DNA of 64,000 bases from UBA1672 sp051967755 (GTDB lineage Bacteria; Pseudomonadota; Alphaproteobacteria; Micavibrionales; Micavibrionaceae). Location of the stretch: positions 310,001 to 374,000 of the forward strand of contig JBQDYD010000004.1 in NCBI GenBank assembly GCA_051967755.1, given 5' to 3'. Below are positions 34,245 through 43,288 of the stretch, one piece after another. The translations under genes and the position numbers were made by a program. Each line of letters opens with the position of its first letter. The stretch's first letter is position 1. Below the pieces are notes generated by a model. The model was not told the DNA's origin and did not search any database. It saw nothing but the letters and a program-made list of their open reading frames with translations.

Positions 34245-35588
34245 TTAGCTGGCCTCTTTTTCTTCTTGGGCGTCACCGTCTTTTTCATCACTGTCTGCGT
34301 CTTTCAAAGCGGTTTTGGTGGCCTTGGCCTTTTTCTTCTTTGTTTTAGACTTTTTGTATGATGGTTTTTCACCGTCATTAACAGTTTCTTTTTCTACGAT
34401 GACTTCGGTCACATCATCCATGTCCGGGACCTCGAACATAGCGTCAAGCAACAGATTTTCGATGATAGAACGCAGACCACGCGCACCTGTTTTACGCTCA
34501 ACTGCCTTTTGTGCGATTGCCGTTAACGCTTCATCAGTGAAGGTCAGGTCAACCTCTTCAAGGTCGAATAGTTTCTGGTATTGTTTCACCAATGCGTTCT
34601 TCGGCTCAGTCAAGATTGTGATCAGAGCATCTTCGTCCAAATCTTCCAAGGTCGCGATAACAGGTAGACGACCGATAAATTCAGGAATAAGACCATATCT
34701 GTGCAAGTCTTCAGGCTGTAGATCTTTGAGCAAGTCACCAACTGAGCGCTCATCCGGCCCTTTTACGTCTGCACCAAACCCGATTGTTGTTCCTTTGCCG
34801 CGTTCTGCAATAACCTTGTCCAATCCTGCAAACGCACCACCACAAATAAATAAAATATTTGATGTATCAACTTGCAAGAATTCCTGCTGTGGGTGCTTAC
34901 GTCCGCCTTGAGGGGGAACAGAAGCAACAGTACCTTCCATTAATTTCAATAGAGCCTGCTGTACACCTTCACCGGAAACATCACGAGTGATAGACGGGTT
35001 ATCTGACTTTCTGGAAATCTTGTCGATTTCATCAATGTAAACAATACCTTTTTGCGCACGCTCTACGTTGTAATCGCTGGCTTGCAACAATTTCAGAACA
35101 ATGTTTTCAACGTCTTCACCAACATAACCTGCTTCGGTTAATGTTGTCGCATCTGCCATTGTAAAAGGCACATCAAGAATACGCGCAAGTGTTTGTGCAA
35201 GAAGGGTTTTACCACAACCGGTCGGGCCAACAAGCAAGATGTTTGATTTTGCAAGCTCTACTTCGGAGTTAGAACCATCACCGCCATGTTCCAGACGTTT
35301 ATAGTGGTTATGAACAGCAACAGAAAGAACGCGCTTTGCAGCTTCTTGACCAATCACATAATCATCAAGAACTTGCTTGATCTCACTTGGTGCAGGTACA
35401 CCTTCGCCTGTGCGAACCATCTGGGTTTTATCTTCCTCACGGATGATGTCCATACATAGTTCAACGCACTCGTTACAAATGAATACGTTCGGCCCTGCAA
35501 TAAGCTTACGGACTTCGTGCTGGCTTTTTCCGCAGAATGAACAATATAACGTGTTTTTGGAATCGGATGACCCTGATGATTTACTCAT
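34245..35588 (-). CDS. clpX: ATP-dependent Clp protease ATP-binding subunit ClpX
   Basis: AAA+ unfoldase that feeds substrates to ClpP. The N-terminal zinc-binding domain has CSFCGKSQHEVRKLIAGP and CNECVELC; Walker A is GPTGCGKTLLAQTLA, the pore loop GYVGEDVE, Walker B IVYIDEIDKI, sensor region RTGARGLRSIIE. At 447 residues it is about 20 longer than E. coli ClpX because of a Lys/Glu/Asp-rich tail after about residue 400. AAAGGAAGA precedes the ATG. clpP is not upstream as it is in many relatives; sufE lies divergently and the GT-C cassette downstream. Confidence 0.97.
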   Translation of the reverse strand: MSKSSGSSDSKNTLYCSFCGKSQHEVRKLIAGPNVFICNECVELCMDIIREEDKTQMVRTGEGVPAPSEIKQVLDDYVIGQEAAKRVLSVAVHNHYKRLEHGGDGSNSEVELAKSNILLVGPTGCGKTLLAQTLARILDVPFTMADATTLTEAGYVGEDVENIVLKLLQASDYNVERAQKGIVYIDEIDKISRKSDNPSITRDVSGEGVQQALLKLMEGTVASVPPQGGRKHPQQEFLQVDTSNILFICGGAFAGLDKVIAERGKGTTIGFGADVKGPDERSVGDLLKDLQPEDLHRYGLIPEFIGRLPVIATLEDLDEDALITILTEPKNALVKQYQKLFDLEEVDLTFTDEALTAIAQKAVERKTGARGLRSIIENLLLDAMFEVPDMDDVTEVIVEKETVNDGEKPSYKKSKTKKKKAKATKTALKDADSDEKDGDAQEEKEAS

Positions 35589-35722
35589 GTTGTGGATTCT
35601 TCCTTTGTTTTTCTTAGAATCTTGTTTCTTTCAATCTGCCAATTGGAGCGCTCATGTGCAAGCCCCTATCTTCAGGAATACGCACTTTTGCTCATATTAT
35701 CTTTGTATTTTTCGATTGATGC

Positions 35723-35751
35723 TTGAAATCGCAGCCCAGCTGTCACATAAA
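35723..35751 (+). promoter_or_regulatory. Predicted promoter for sufE
   Basis: TTGAAA, 17-base spacer, CATAAA, ending about 25 bases before the sufE ATG, with AAGGA at 35766 as ribosome site. It is a reasonable sigma-70-type match by eye only. Confidence 0.35.
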
Positions 35752-35776
35752 AAACGGCAGAACTTAAGGAATAAAC

Positions 35777-36178
35777 ATGTCTGTAAATAATTTAGAAGAG
35801 CTTGTTGAAAATTTTAGTCTTTTTACGGATTGGGAGGAGCGATATCGATACTTGATCGATTTGGGGCGTTCTTTGCCACATATGGATGATGCGCACAAGG
35901 TTGACGAGAACCTTGTCAGGGGGTGTACCTCGCGTGTGTGGTTGTTACCTAATTTGGAGGGGGATGTGCTCTCTTTTACGGCGGATAGTGACGCGCACAT
36001 TGTTCGCGGGTTGGTCGCGATATTAAAAACAGCCTACGATGGTAAGACATTAAAGGAAATTCGCGAGACTGATATTGACGGCGCATTTGCTGATATCGGC
36101 TTGGATACTCACCTGAGTGCAAACAGACGCAGTGGATTTTTTGCGATGGTTGAGAAAATAAAGTCTATCGCAGCTTAG
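35777..36178 (+). CDS. sufE: Cysteine desulfuration protein SufE
   Basis: Sulfur-acceptor protein that takes persulfide from SufS for iron-sulfur cluster assembly. It has 133 residues. The active cysteine is in NLVRGCTSRVWLLP, preceded by LIDLGRSLPHM. The C-terminal HLSANRRSGFFAMVEKIK is typical. No other suf genes are in the window. It is divergent from clpX with a good candidate promoter, and its 3' end overlaps the convergent secreted hypothetical gene by four bases. Confidence 0.93.
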   Translation: MSVNNLEELVENFSLFTDWEERYRYLIDLGRSLPHMDDAHKVDENLVRGCTSRVWLLPNLEGDVLSFTADSDAHIVRGLVAILKTAYDGKTLKEIRETDIDGAFADIGLDTHLSANRRSGFFAMVEKIKSIAA

Positions 36179-36873
36179 TTTTTAGGGGCGTTTTCAGCGT
36201 CTTTTTGTTGCTGTTTTTGAATGTCCTGCAACGCCGTATCCTTTTTTGCTTCCCATGCAGATATTTTCTTCTTGGCGTATTCTTCACCTTTGATGTCTAT
36301 CAGGTGGCCGATATTTCGCAGTATATTGGCAAAGAGGTGATCGGCTTCTGTTGTTTGTTCACCCATCATTTCTGCTTCGACGGACATAATTGAATTTTGC
36401 GCAATCCAAAGCTGGGCGATATAAATTGTTTCATCCAGCCCTTGGCGTCCGCTTGCAACCAATGTGGTCTGTCGGAAATGATCCGTGTCACGATTGGTGA
36501 CATTCAGTTCTTCAACAACAGAATCTTTCGTCATGGCACGTACGGTTGCTTGCATGTTTTCTGCCGTGAAGTGGTCATACATTTCAGGGGTTACAGGGTT
36601 ACAAACAAGCTCAATCCTAACGGAAGAGGATAGCCCGAAAGTGTGTGTGTAAGTCAAAAGATTAAAACATGTAGACGGGTCATCCGGAGTTTCACAATGG
36701 TGGGTTTCCATTGGCTGTTCAGGAAACGCGGCGGTGAAATCACAATATTCGGGGGAATAACTAAACTCAAAATCTTCGGGAACGAAGGCGGGTTCTATGT
36801 CTTGTGCCTGCGCAAAGGCCTGCGGCGCGATCAGCACAGTAAAAAGAAATAGTAAGCGCGATAGTTTAATCAT
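36175..36873 (-). CDS. Secreted hypothetical protein
   Basis: A 232-residue protein with a clear signal peptide (cleavage likely after QAFA). Mature-part cysteines (SPEYCDFTAAF, THHCETPDDPSTC, LVCNPVTP) suggest disulfides in the periplasm. The fold looks alpha/beta with a helical, Lys/Gln-rich C-terminus. I do not recognise the family. It overlaps the hisS stop by eight bases, so is translationally coupled to hisS, although a functional link is not obvious. Confidence 0.7.
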   Translation of the reverse strand: MIKLSRLLFLFTVLIAPQAFAQAQDIEPAFVPEDFEFSYSPEYCDFTAAFPEQPMETHHCETPDDPSTCFNLLTYTHTFGLSSSVRIELVCNPVTPEMYDHFTAENMQATVRAMTKDSVVEELNVTNRDTDHFRQTTLVASGRQGLDETIYIAQLWIAQNSIMSVEAEMMGEQTTEADHLFANILRNIGHLIDIKGEEYAKKKISAWEAKKDTALQDIQKQQQKDAENAPKN

Positions 36874-38218
36874 CCTTTGTCCAATCCTCGGCTGACGCGG
36901 CGACCTGATCGCCTGTATTCATGTTTTTCACCTCATGCGCGCCGTCGGCATCAAAAGGCGGGAACCAAACATAGGGTATCCCTTTTTTCTCGGCGTAGGC
37001 AAGTTGTCTTTTCAGTTTTGAGGGGCTGTGGAATGTTTCAACATTATAGCCGCGAGAGCGTAGAGTTTGTGCGGCTTCATTCATCACGCTGCGTGCGTCT
37101 TCGTTCGGCAGAATAACCAAAACATCGGCAGGGGAAATACCGGATTGCGGCAGCTTACCTTGCACGCGCATGCGGTCAAACAGGCGTGAAAAGCCGATGG
37201 ATATTCCAACACCGGGCAGGCTTTTCTTGATATAGCTACTTGCCAAATCATCATAACGCCCGCCTGAGCAGATTGAGCCGTAATCAAGATCAAGGCTGCC
37301 GTCTTCTTTAACGAAGTTGGTTTCGTAGACCGTGCCTGTATAGTAATCTAGGCCGCGTACAATACCTAAATCCGCGACTGCGGCGCCTTTGGGTAAGTGT
37401 GCAAGTTGATCCATAATGAAGGAGAGTTCTTCGATACCTTCTTTCATGGTATCGCTGAGTGGTTCTAGAGTTTTAATATCAACCGTTTCAACGAAACCGA
37501 TAATTTTATCTGCAATCTCTTTGCCGTTTTCTAATTCTAATGACAGGCATGTTTCAATAATGATGCTCTTGCCGACTTTTTCAAATTTATCAACTGAACG
37601 CAAAATCTGTGTGATGTGCTCTTCATCTGTAATGTTCAGCCCCTCAAGCAGCCCCATCAAAATCTTGCGGTTAGAAATGCGGATCTGAATTTTCTCATTT
37701 TCCATACCGGGAAGGGAGGAGAGCACTTCCCAAATAATCGCAGGCATTTCCGCATCAAAGTGCAGGGGCAGGTTATCGACATTTAAAACATCAATATCAC
37801 ATTGATAAAATTCACGAAAGCGACCTGCCTGTGGGCGTTCGCCGCGCCAGACGCGCTGCATTTGGTATCGTTTAAACGGAAAAACCAAATCATTGAAATG
37901 TTGCGCCGTATAACGGGCGAGGGGGACTGTTTGGTCAAAATGCAGGGCGAGGCGGGCTTCTTTATCGCCATCCTCTTTGTGTAAACGCTCCAGCACGTAG
38001 ACCTCTTTATCTACGTCTGCTTCGCCGTCACCGCCCTTTGCCATGATCGCATCCAGTGTCTCAACACTTGGTGTTTCAATGTTACAGAAACCATATTGCT
38101 CAAATATACGGCGAATATGGTCAAACCATTGCTGTTCTGCCTTGCGGACTTCGGGCAACCATTCGGGAAAGCCACTAACAGGGGTAGGTTTATATATTTT
38201 TTTCTTTTTATCACTCAT
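36866..38218 (-). CDS. hisS: Histidyl-tRNA synthetase
   Basis: Class II aminoacyl-tRNA synthetase. The start at 38218 (MSDKKKKIYKPTPVSGFPEW) gives 450 residues; a 12-residue upstream extension is possible. Motif 2 is FKRYQMQRVWRGERPQAGRFREFYQCDIDVLN, described here by its key residues RGERP and REFYQ. The histidine-A loop is IVRGLDYYTGTVYE, and motif 3 is GVGISIGFSRLFDRM. The anticodon-binding domain follows. The wording LHFDQTVPLARY differs from the E. coli-type LRPEGTA motif, placing it in a divergent HisRS clade. It is followed by a coupled secreted protein gene; msrA lies 45 bases upstream. Confidence 0.95.
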   Translation of the reverse strand: MSDKKKKIYKPTPVSGFPEWLPEVRKAEQQWFDHIRRIFEQYGFCNIETPSVETLDAIMAKGGDGEADVDKEVYVLERLHKEDGDKEARLALHFDQTVPLARYTAQHFNDLVFPFKRYQMQRVWRGERPQAGRFREFYQCDIDVLNVDNLPLHFDAEMPAIIWEVLSSLPGMENEKIQIRISNRKILMGLLEGLNITDEEHITQILRSVDKFEKVGKSIIIETCLSLELENGKEIADKIIGFVETVDIKTLEPLSDTMKEGIEELSFIMDQLAHLPKGAAVADLGIVRGLDYYTGTVYETNFVKEDGSLDLDYGSICSGGRYDDLASSYIKKSLPGVGISIGFSRLFDRMRVQGKLPQSGISPADVLVILPNEDARSVMNEAAQTLRSRGYNVETFHSPSKLKRQLAYAEKKGIPYVWFPPFDADGAHEVKNMNTGDQVAASAEDWTKDD

Positions 38219-38263
38219 GACGATTTTGTTACGTGAACTTTCTTTTCTGTGCAAGGGGTTAGA

Positions 38264-38770
38264 TTATTTATTTAGCTTCCAATCAGGCCTGATGAAATGG
38301 CATGTATACCCATCGGGAAACTTTTGTAAGTAATCTTGGTGGCCGTCTTCACCTTCATAAAAACTCTCGGCGGGTGTTATTTCTGTTACGATTGGGGCAG
38401 GAAAGATGTTTGCATCATTTAAAGTGCGCACCATATCACGCGCAGTTTGCATTTGTTCATCGTCTACCGTGAAAATCGCCGACCTATATTGTGTGCCGGT
38501 GTCATTACCCTGACGATTCACTGTTGTGGGGTCATGGATTTGAAAGAAAAATTCAAGAATTTTGCCATAGGTCGTTTGCTCATTATCAAAAGTAACCTCT
38601 ATCGATTCTGCATGACCTGTGTCCCCGATGCAGACCTCATTATAGGTTGGGTTGTTGGTGTGGCCGCCTGTATAGCCGACGCGCGTAGAGATCACGCCTG
38701 TTTGTTTGCGGAATAATTCTTCCATTCCCCAAAAGCATCCGCCTGCCAATATTGCTTTTTCTTCTGCCAT
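38264..38770 (-). CDS. msrA: Peptide methionine-S-sulfoxide reductase
   Basis: Repairs oxidised methionine (S-sulfoxide). The start at 38770 (MAEEKAILAGGCFWGMEELF) gives 168 residues. The catalytic Cys is in GGCFWGMEE, followed by GYTGGHTNNPTYNEVCIGDTGHAE and DPTTVNRQGNDTGTQYRSA. The resolving cysteines found at the C-terminus of some MsrA are absent here (the tail is YTCHFIRPDWKLNK, with one Cys). It begins one base after the cobT stop, so is coupled to it. Confidence 0.95.
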   Translation of the reverse strand: MAEEKAILAGGCFWGMEELFRKQTGVISTRVGYTGGHTNNPTYNEVCIGDTGHAESIEVTFDNEQTTYGKILEFFFQIHDPTTVNRQGNDTGTQYRSAIFTVDDEQMQTARDMVRTLNDANIFPAPIVTEITPAESFYEGEDGHQDYLQKFPDGYTCHFIRPDWKLNK

Positions 38771-38771
38771 T

Positions 38772-40616
38772 TTATTTATCCTCAAATAAATCGGTAAGTT
38801 GTTTGGTTAATGCTTCTGCCAGTCCGTCCGCATCGGAAATTGTAATCGCACGTTCATAGTAACGTGTCACGTCATGCCCGATCCCGATTGCGGTCAGTTC
38901 AACAGGGGATTTTTCCTCAATCCAGCGGATCACATTGCGCAAATCCATTTCCAATATATTTGATGGATTGACCGAAAGTGTTGAATCATCAACGGGCGCA
39001 CCGTCTGAAATAACCAGCAGGATTTTACGTTCCTCGGGGCGACGGCTGAGGCGGTTATACGCCCAAACAAGCGCTTCGCCATCAATATTTTCTTTTAAGA
39101 TGCCTTCCTTGAGCATTAGGCCAAGGTTTCTGCGTGCGCGGCGCGTTGGTGCGTTTGCATCCTTGTAGATAATGTGACGCACATCATTCAGACGGCCGGG
39201 TTTCTCCGGGCGACCGTTTTCCAGCCACAATTCCCGTGACTTACCGCCTTTCCATGCGCGTGTGGTAAAGCCAAGAATTTCTGTTTTCAGGCCGCATCGT
39301 TCAAGCGTTTGGGCGATGATATCCGTGGTCGTGGCGGCAATCGCAATCGGGCGACCACGCATTGATCCTGAATTATCAATCAAAATGGAAACAACCGTAT
39401 CTTTGAACGGCATTTCCTTTTCCTGTTTAAAGGTCAGCGGTACATCAGGGTTGGCGATTACACGGGCAAGGCGCGCGCCGTCCAGAATGCCTTCCTCCAG
39501 ATCAAATGCCCAACTGCGACGTTGACGCGCCATGAGTTTGCGTTGCAGGCGATTGGCCAGTTTTGTGATGATGGTGTGATAGTTGTTGAGTTGTTGATCG
39601 AGTAGATCACGAAGCCGTGCCATTTCATCAGGATCCGCAAGGTCTTCGGCGTTTATTTCCTCATCGAATTGCGTTGTGTAGACGGTGTATATGCCCTCAA
39701 CAAAATCACTGAAATCTGATGGCCTGCCGGGCGGCGGAGGCGGCATATCATCTGCTGCCATATCTTCATTATTGAGATCATCCATGATCTCATCCATATC
39801 CATATTAAAGGTTTCATCCTCTATGGTTTGGCTTTCGTCGCTCTCACCGATGCCGCCTTCTTGCGCGGTTTCATCGTCTTGGCCTTCATTTTGCTCTTCA
39901 TTTTCATCAGATTGTTGATCGGGGTTATCTGATCCGTCCTCTTGTTCCTGATTTTCAATGTCTTGATCACCATCAGGATCGACGGGGAGCTCTAAGTCCT
40001 GCAGTAAGCTTCGGGCAATTTTTGCGAAGGCCTTTTGATCGTTCATGACACTTTTTAAGTCATCAAAGCCCGCTTGTTTTAAGCGCTCCATAATCCATGG
40101 TTGCCATAGCTCATAGGCTTTTTCCGCAGAAGGCGGCGGTGCAAGGCCGCTCATCTCTGTGCGTGCTACTATGTGCAATGCATCAGCAAGCGAGATATCC
40201 TCTCGCTCTTGTATGCCGTCAAAACCGCGGCGTTTAGATTTTTCTTCTAAAACTTCGTTCAGGTTTTGTGCCACGCCGTCCATGCTTGTAATGCCTATGG
40301 CATCACAGCGTGCCTGTTCTAACGCATCCATACCGGCCTGTGCGCGTAGATCATTCTGCCCGTTAGAACGATGAAGCCTTTGGTCATGGTGTGCCAATTT
40401 CAGTGCGTATGTATCAGCGCAGCCGCGAATAAGATTGCGCTTTTGCTGCGTCATATCCGATGATGGTGCAGGGATACGCGGCCGATTTAGGTTTCTAATA
40501 TCGCCCGTCGGTGTTTCTACTTCGGAGTAAGTTACCTCCAGGTCTTTTTTGCGAGAGATTGCCCGCAACGTAGAGGAGGTGCTCACTTTAAATTGTTCTG
40601 AATCGGTTTTACTCAT
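38772..40616 (-). CDS. cobT: Cobaltochelatase subunit CobT
   Basis: CobT works with the AAA+ CobS as chaperone-like partner of CobN in aerobic cobalt insertion. It has 614 residues. An N-terminal helical domain is followed by a highly acidic linker (about 215-290) with many Asp/Glu/Gln, and then by a VWA domain with the MIDAS motif LIDNSGSMRGRPIAIAA. The end is typical (SPVELTAIGIGHDVTRYYERAITI). cobN is not in the window. A lipoprotein-like gene on the opposite strand separates it from cobS; msrA is coupled downstream. Confidence 0.92.
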   Translation of the reverse strand: MSKTDSEQFKVSTSSTLRAISRKKDLEVTYSEVETPTGDIRNLNRPRIPAPSSDMTQQKRNLIRGCADTYALKLAHHDQRLHRSNGQNDLRAQAGMDALEQARCDAIGITSMDGVAQNLNEVLEEKSKRRGFDGIQEREDISLADALHIVARTEMSGLAPPPSAEKAYELWQPWIMERLKQAGFDDLKSVMNDQKAFAKIARSLLQDLELPVDPDGDQDIENQEQEDGSDNPDQQSDENEEQNEGQDDETAQEGGIGESDESQTIEDETFNMDMDEIMDDLNNEDMAADDMPPPPPGRPSDFSDFVEGIYTVYTTQFDEEINAEDLADPDEMARLRDLLDQQLNNYHTIITKLANRLQRKLMARQRRSWAFDLEEGILDGARLARVIANPDVPLTFKQEKEMPFKDTVVSILIDNSGSMRGRPIAIAATTTDIIAQTLERCGLKTEILGFTTRAWKGGKSRELWLENGRPEKPGRLNDVRHIIYKDANAPTRRARRNLGLMLKEGILKENIDGEALVWAYNRLSRRPEERKILLVISDGAPVDDSTLSVNPSNILEMDLRNVIRWIEEKSPVELTAIGIGHDVTRYYERAITISDADGLAEALTKQLTDLFEDK

Positions 40617-40671
40617 ATTAGGGCGATCCTAACGCATTTTAATTTCGCCGCACAGTCACTATCTGCAGTAT

Positions 40672-40699
40672 TTGACGTTTGGCTTGGTTTGATGATAGT
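40672..40699 (+). promoter_or_regulatory. Possible promoter for the 40742 gene
   Basis: TTGACG, 16-base spacer, GATAGT, ending 43 bases before the ATG. Moderate match; found by eye. Confidence 0.3.
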
Positions 40700-40741
40700 A
40701 CTGTCCGCCTAAAACTATATAAATAAAAAAGGACTAGGGGT

Positions 40742-41146
40742 ATGTCAGTTAAAAGATATTTTGGAATTGCGGCGTTATGTGCGGCCGCTGTTGTGACTGT
40801 GAAATCCTGTACAGAAGCATTTGTCACCAAGGATGACCAAGAAGGCACAAAGTTTGAAGAGCGCTTTGGGCATAACCTGTCTGAAAATACAATCGGTTTT
40901 GTTAAGGGTCTGTTCAAAGGTGGTGTTGACGGGTTGAGTGATATTACAGATGAAACCAAAGATTACCTTATGGATGAGCATGGTATTGATGTTGGTGATT
41001 ACGATAATCTCGGTCAATTAGAAAATGCCCTTCGTGAAAAAGGAATTGATATCAGTTTCGACGGAAACCCATGTAACGATGATACATATTATCTGGACGC
41101 TGATTGCTTTGGTAAAATTCCGCAGCAAGAGCGCGTGCCTGATTAG
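40742..41146 (+). CDS. Exported hypothetical protein, possible lipoprotein
   Basis: A 134-residue protein with an N-terminal hydrophobic segment (MSVKRYFGIAALCAAAVVTV) ending in KSC, a poor but possible lipobox. The mature part is acidic (DITDETKDYLMDEHGIDVGDYD) with a C-terminal Cys pair (NPCNDDTYYLDADC). AGGGGT directly precedes the ATG. No family is recognised. It lies on the plus strand between minus-strand cobT and cobS, which are usually adjacent, and its stop is two bases from that of cobS. Confidence 0.6.
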   Translation: MSVKRYFGIAALCAAAVVTVKSCTEAFVTKDDQEGTKFEERFGHNLSENTIGFVKGLFKGGVDGLSDITDETKDYLMDEHGIDVGDYDNLGQLENALREKGIDISFDGNPCNDDTYYLDADCFGKIPQQERVPD

Positions 41147-41148
41147 TG

Positions 41149-42219
41149 TTATTTGTCGGGCACAGCGATATTTTTGATTGCGCTGTCGGGTAAATCAACG
41201 CCAAAACATCTTTGATAATATTCGGCGATAATGGGGCGCTCTGCTTCGTCGCATTTGTTTAAGAACGCAACGCGGAATGCAAACTCGCGATCCTTGAATA
41301 TTGTCATGTTTTCAGCCCATGCGATGACTGTTCGTGGTGACATTAATGTTGATAGGTCACCATTCACAAAACCCTCACGTGTCAGATCGGCCAGCGTTAC
41401 CATTTTGCTGATTGTGTCCTTGCCTTCTTCTGTGTTGAATTCGGGCAATTTCGCCAAAACAATGCGTGCCTCACGGTCGTGCGGTAAATAATTGAGGGTG
41501 GTTACGATATTCCACCTGTCCATCTGACCTTGGTTGATTTGCTGCGTTCCGTGGTAAAGCCCGGTTGTATCCCCCAGGCCGATTGTGTTGCTTGTCGCAA
41601 ACAAACGAAAGGCTGGGTGAGGGCGAATCACAAGGTTCTGATCCAGAAGTGTTAATTTACCTTCGGCTTCTAGTATTCTTTGAATGACAAACATAACATC
41701 CGGGCGCCCGGCATCATATTCGTCAAAAACCAATGCCACAGGATTTTGAATAGACCAAGGAAGCAGACCTTCCTTCCATTTTGTGATTTGCTTACCTTCT
41801 TGTAAAACGATGGTGTCTTTACCGATCAGGTCAACACGGCTGACATGACTGTCGAGGTTGATACGCACACAGGGCCAATTTAATCTGGCGGCGACTTGCT
41901 CGATATGGGTTGATTTACCTGTCCCGTGGTACCCTTGGATCATCACGCGGCGGTTATGCGTAAAACCGGCCAGAATAGCCATAGTGGTTTCGGGGTCAAA
42001 TTTATATGTCGGATCGACATCAGGCACGTTTGCTGTGTCTTCTGTAAAGCCCGGTATTTCCCAATCTACGTCAATGCCGAATGTTTCACGAGCGTTGTAT
42101 TTAGTATCGGGAATAGAGGTATACTTACCTTCTTTTGCCTTGATTTGGGTGATGCTGAAAGACATTCCACGTTCGGATTCTTTCTCTTTATCAAGATTAT
42201 CAGTCATTTGTGATGTCAT
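41149..42219 (-). CDS. cobS: Cobaltochelatase subunit CobS
   Basis: AAA+ ATPase partner of CobT. It has 356 residues, of which the first 55 or so are variable and the start could be further in (MSFSITQIKAKEG). Walker A is QGYHGTGKSTHIEQVAARL, Walker B is VALVFDEYDAGRPDVMFVIQ, sensor 1 ATSNTIGLGDTTGLYHGT. C-terminal FLNKCDEAERPIIAEYYQRCFG is CobS-type. It lies between the J-domain gene (upstream, 37 bases) and the inserted plus-strand gene. Its partner chelatase subunit must be elsewhere, or the pair has another role. Confidence 0.92.
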   Translation of the reverse strand: MTSQMTDNLDKEKESERGMSFSITQIKAKEGKYTSIPDTKYNARETFGIDVDWEIPGFTEDTANVPDVDPTYKFDPETTMAILAGFTHNRRVMIQGYHGTGKSTHIEQVAARLNWPCVRINLDSHVSRVDLIGKDTIVLQEGKQITKWKEGLLPWSIQNPVALVFDEYDAGRPDVMFVIQRILEAEGKLTLLDQNLVIRPHPAFRLFATSNTIGLGDTTGLYHGTQQINQGQMDRWNIVTTLNYLPHDREARIVLAKLPEFNTEEGKDTISKMVTLADLTREGFVNGDLSTLMSPRTVIAWAENMTIFKDREFAFRVAFLNKCDEAERPIIAEYYQRCFGVDLPDSAIKNIAVPDK

Positions 42220-42256
42220 TATTATTTACTTCCACCCGTTGTGATTTGTTTTTCTT

Positions 42257-42877
42257 TTATGCATTACGTTTTTGAATGGTGCTGTATTCTTCGTAGGCAA
42301 GCTTCAATATTGTATAGGCCATATTGATCTTTTTGAGAAGCTCCTCCGCATCAGAATTATTTTTATTTAGATCCGGATGGTATTTTTTCGCGAGCTTTTT
42401 GTATTGTACCTTTATCTCGTCCAAGGTGAGAGGAGGGGAAAGTCCCATTATGGCCATGGCTTCGAATTCAGGTGATGATGTGTCGACGTTAAACCCTTGG
42501 GCGTTGTTTGTGTTGTTATTTCCCGCATTTGTATCGTGACCTGCCTCGCCATAAAAATATGTACTACGCGCCGCATCATGTAACTTTTGCTCTGCTTCTA
42601 CGTCAGAATATTTCCATGTGGGGCGATCACCATACATGCTCTTTAACATGTGATCCTGAACTTCTCGTTCTGACATACCTTCAAAGAAATCCCAAGCTTT
42701 GTTGTATTCTTTAATGTGATCAAAGCAAAACATATAGTACTCATTCAAACCACGGTGTTTGGGTGCCCTGTGTTCGGCATGTTCCTGACATCCGGGCATT
42801 TCACAGATTTGTACTGCGACACGTTCTTCCGCATCCGCAAATTCAGGTGATTTGTGCTTTAATACTATTTTCGGCAT
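42257..42877 (-). CDS. J-domain protein with Cys/His N-terminal module
   Basis: A 206-residue Hsp40-like co-chaperone. The C-terminal J-domain has VQYKKLAKKYHPDLNKNN with the HPD motif that stimulates DnaK. The N-terminal half carries CEMPGCQEHAEHRAPK and YYMFCFDHIKEYNKAWDFF, a set of Cys/His residues that may bind zinc. The middle is an Asn-rich linker. The pairing J-domain gene plus cobS (and bolA divergently) is common in alphaproteobacteria. No Gly/Phe region or DnaJ zinc repeats, so it is a specialised type III protein with an unknown client. Confidence 0.85.
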   Translation of the reverse strand: MPKIVLKHKSPEFADAEERVAVQICEMPGCQEHAEHRAPKHRGLNEYYMFCFDHIKEYNKAWDFFEGMSEREVQDHMLKSMYGDRPTWKYSDVEAEQKLHDAARSTYFYGEAGHDTNAGNNNTNNAQGFNVDTSSPEFEAMAIMGLSPPLTLDEIKVQYKKLAKKYHPDLNKNNSDAEELLKKINMAYTILKLAYEEYSTIQKRNA

Positions 42878-42933
42878 AACTTTTCTATTATATAGATATT
42901 CTCAATCATCAGCAAAAGAGAAATATGGTGTAA

Positions 42934-43191
42934 ATGATGCAATCGATGCAAGAAATAATCACTGAAAAGTTACAGAAGTCTCTGGATCCTTCACAGCTTG
43001 AGGTCGTAAATGAAAGTCACCTTCATAAGGGGCATTCGGGTGATGACGGATCAGGTGAGAGTCATTTCAAAATCGTGATTTCTGGCGGGAAATTTCAGAG
43101 TGAAAATAGGGTTAAGAAGCATCAGGAGGTGTATGAGATTTTAAGCGCGGAAATGAAGTCCATACACGCATTATCCATTAGTATTCAGTAA
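42934..43191 (+). CDS. BolA-family protein
   Basis: An 85-residue BolA-like protein. Members pair with monothiol glutaredoxins in iron-sulfur handling. Recognised by LEVVNESHLHKGHSG (His ligand region), ESHFKIVISGGKF and RVKKHQEVYEILSAEMKSIHALSISI. Starts at 42934, 42937 or 42946 are all possible; no strong ribosome site is seen. It is divergent from the J-domain gene by 56 bases. The subfamily (BolA against IbaG) cannot be set with confidence. Confidence 0.88.
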   Translation: MMQSMQEIITEKLQKSLDPSQLEVVNESHLHKGHSGDDGSGESHFKIVISGGKFQSENRVKKHQEVYEILSAEMKSIHALSISIQ

Positions 43192-43220
43192 TTTAGGGCA
43201 TGTTAATATAAAGCTTATAG

Positions 43221-43249
43221 TTGCAATTATTTTCTAAACACGATAGCAT
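43221..43249 (+). promoter_or_regulatory. Predicted promoter for the RHH gene
   Basis: TTGCAA, 17-base spacer, TAGCAT, about 40 bases before the ATG at 43289. Good spacing and four matches in each box. Confidence 0.4.
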
Positions 43250-43288
43250 TCTTAAGTTATCTTAAAATTTAATTGTGTGTGGAAAAAA

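Noticed and set aside
39855..39990. Repeat or CRISPR-like element suggested by repeated TCATC/TCTTC in the cobT region
   Set aside because: It is the acidic Asp/Glu/Gln linker of CobT read on the plus strand, not a spaced direct repeat.
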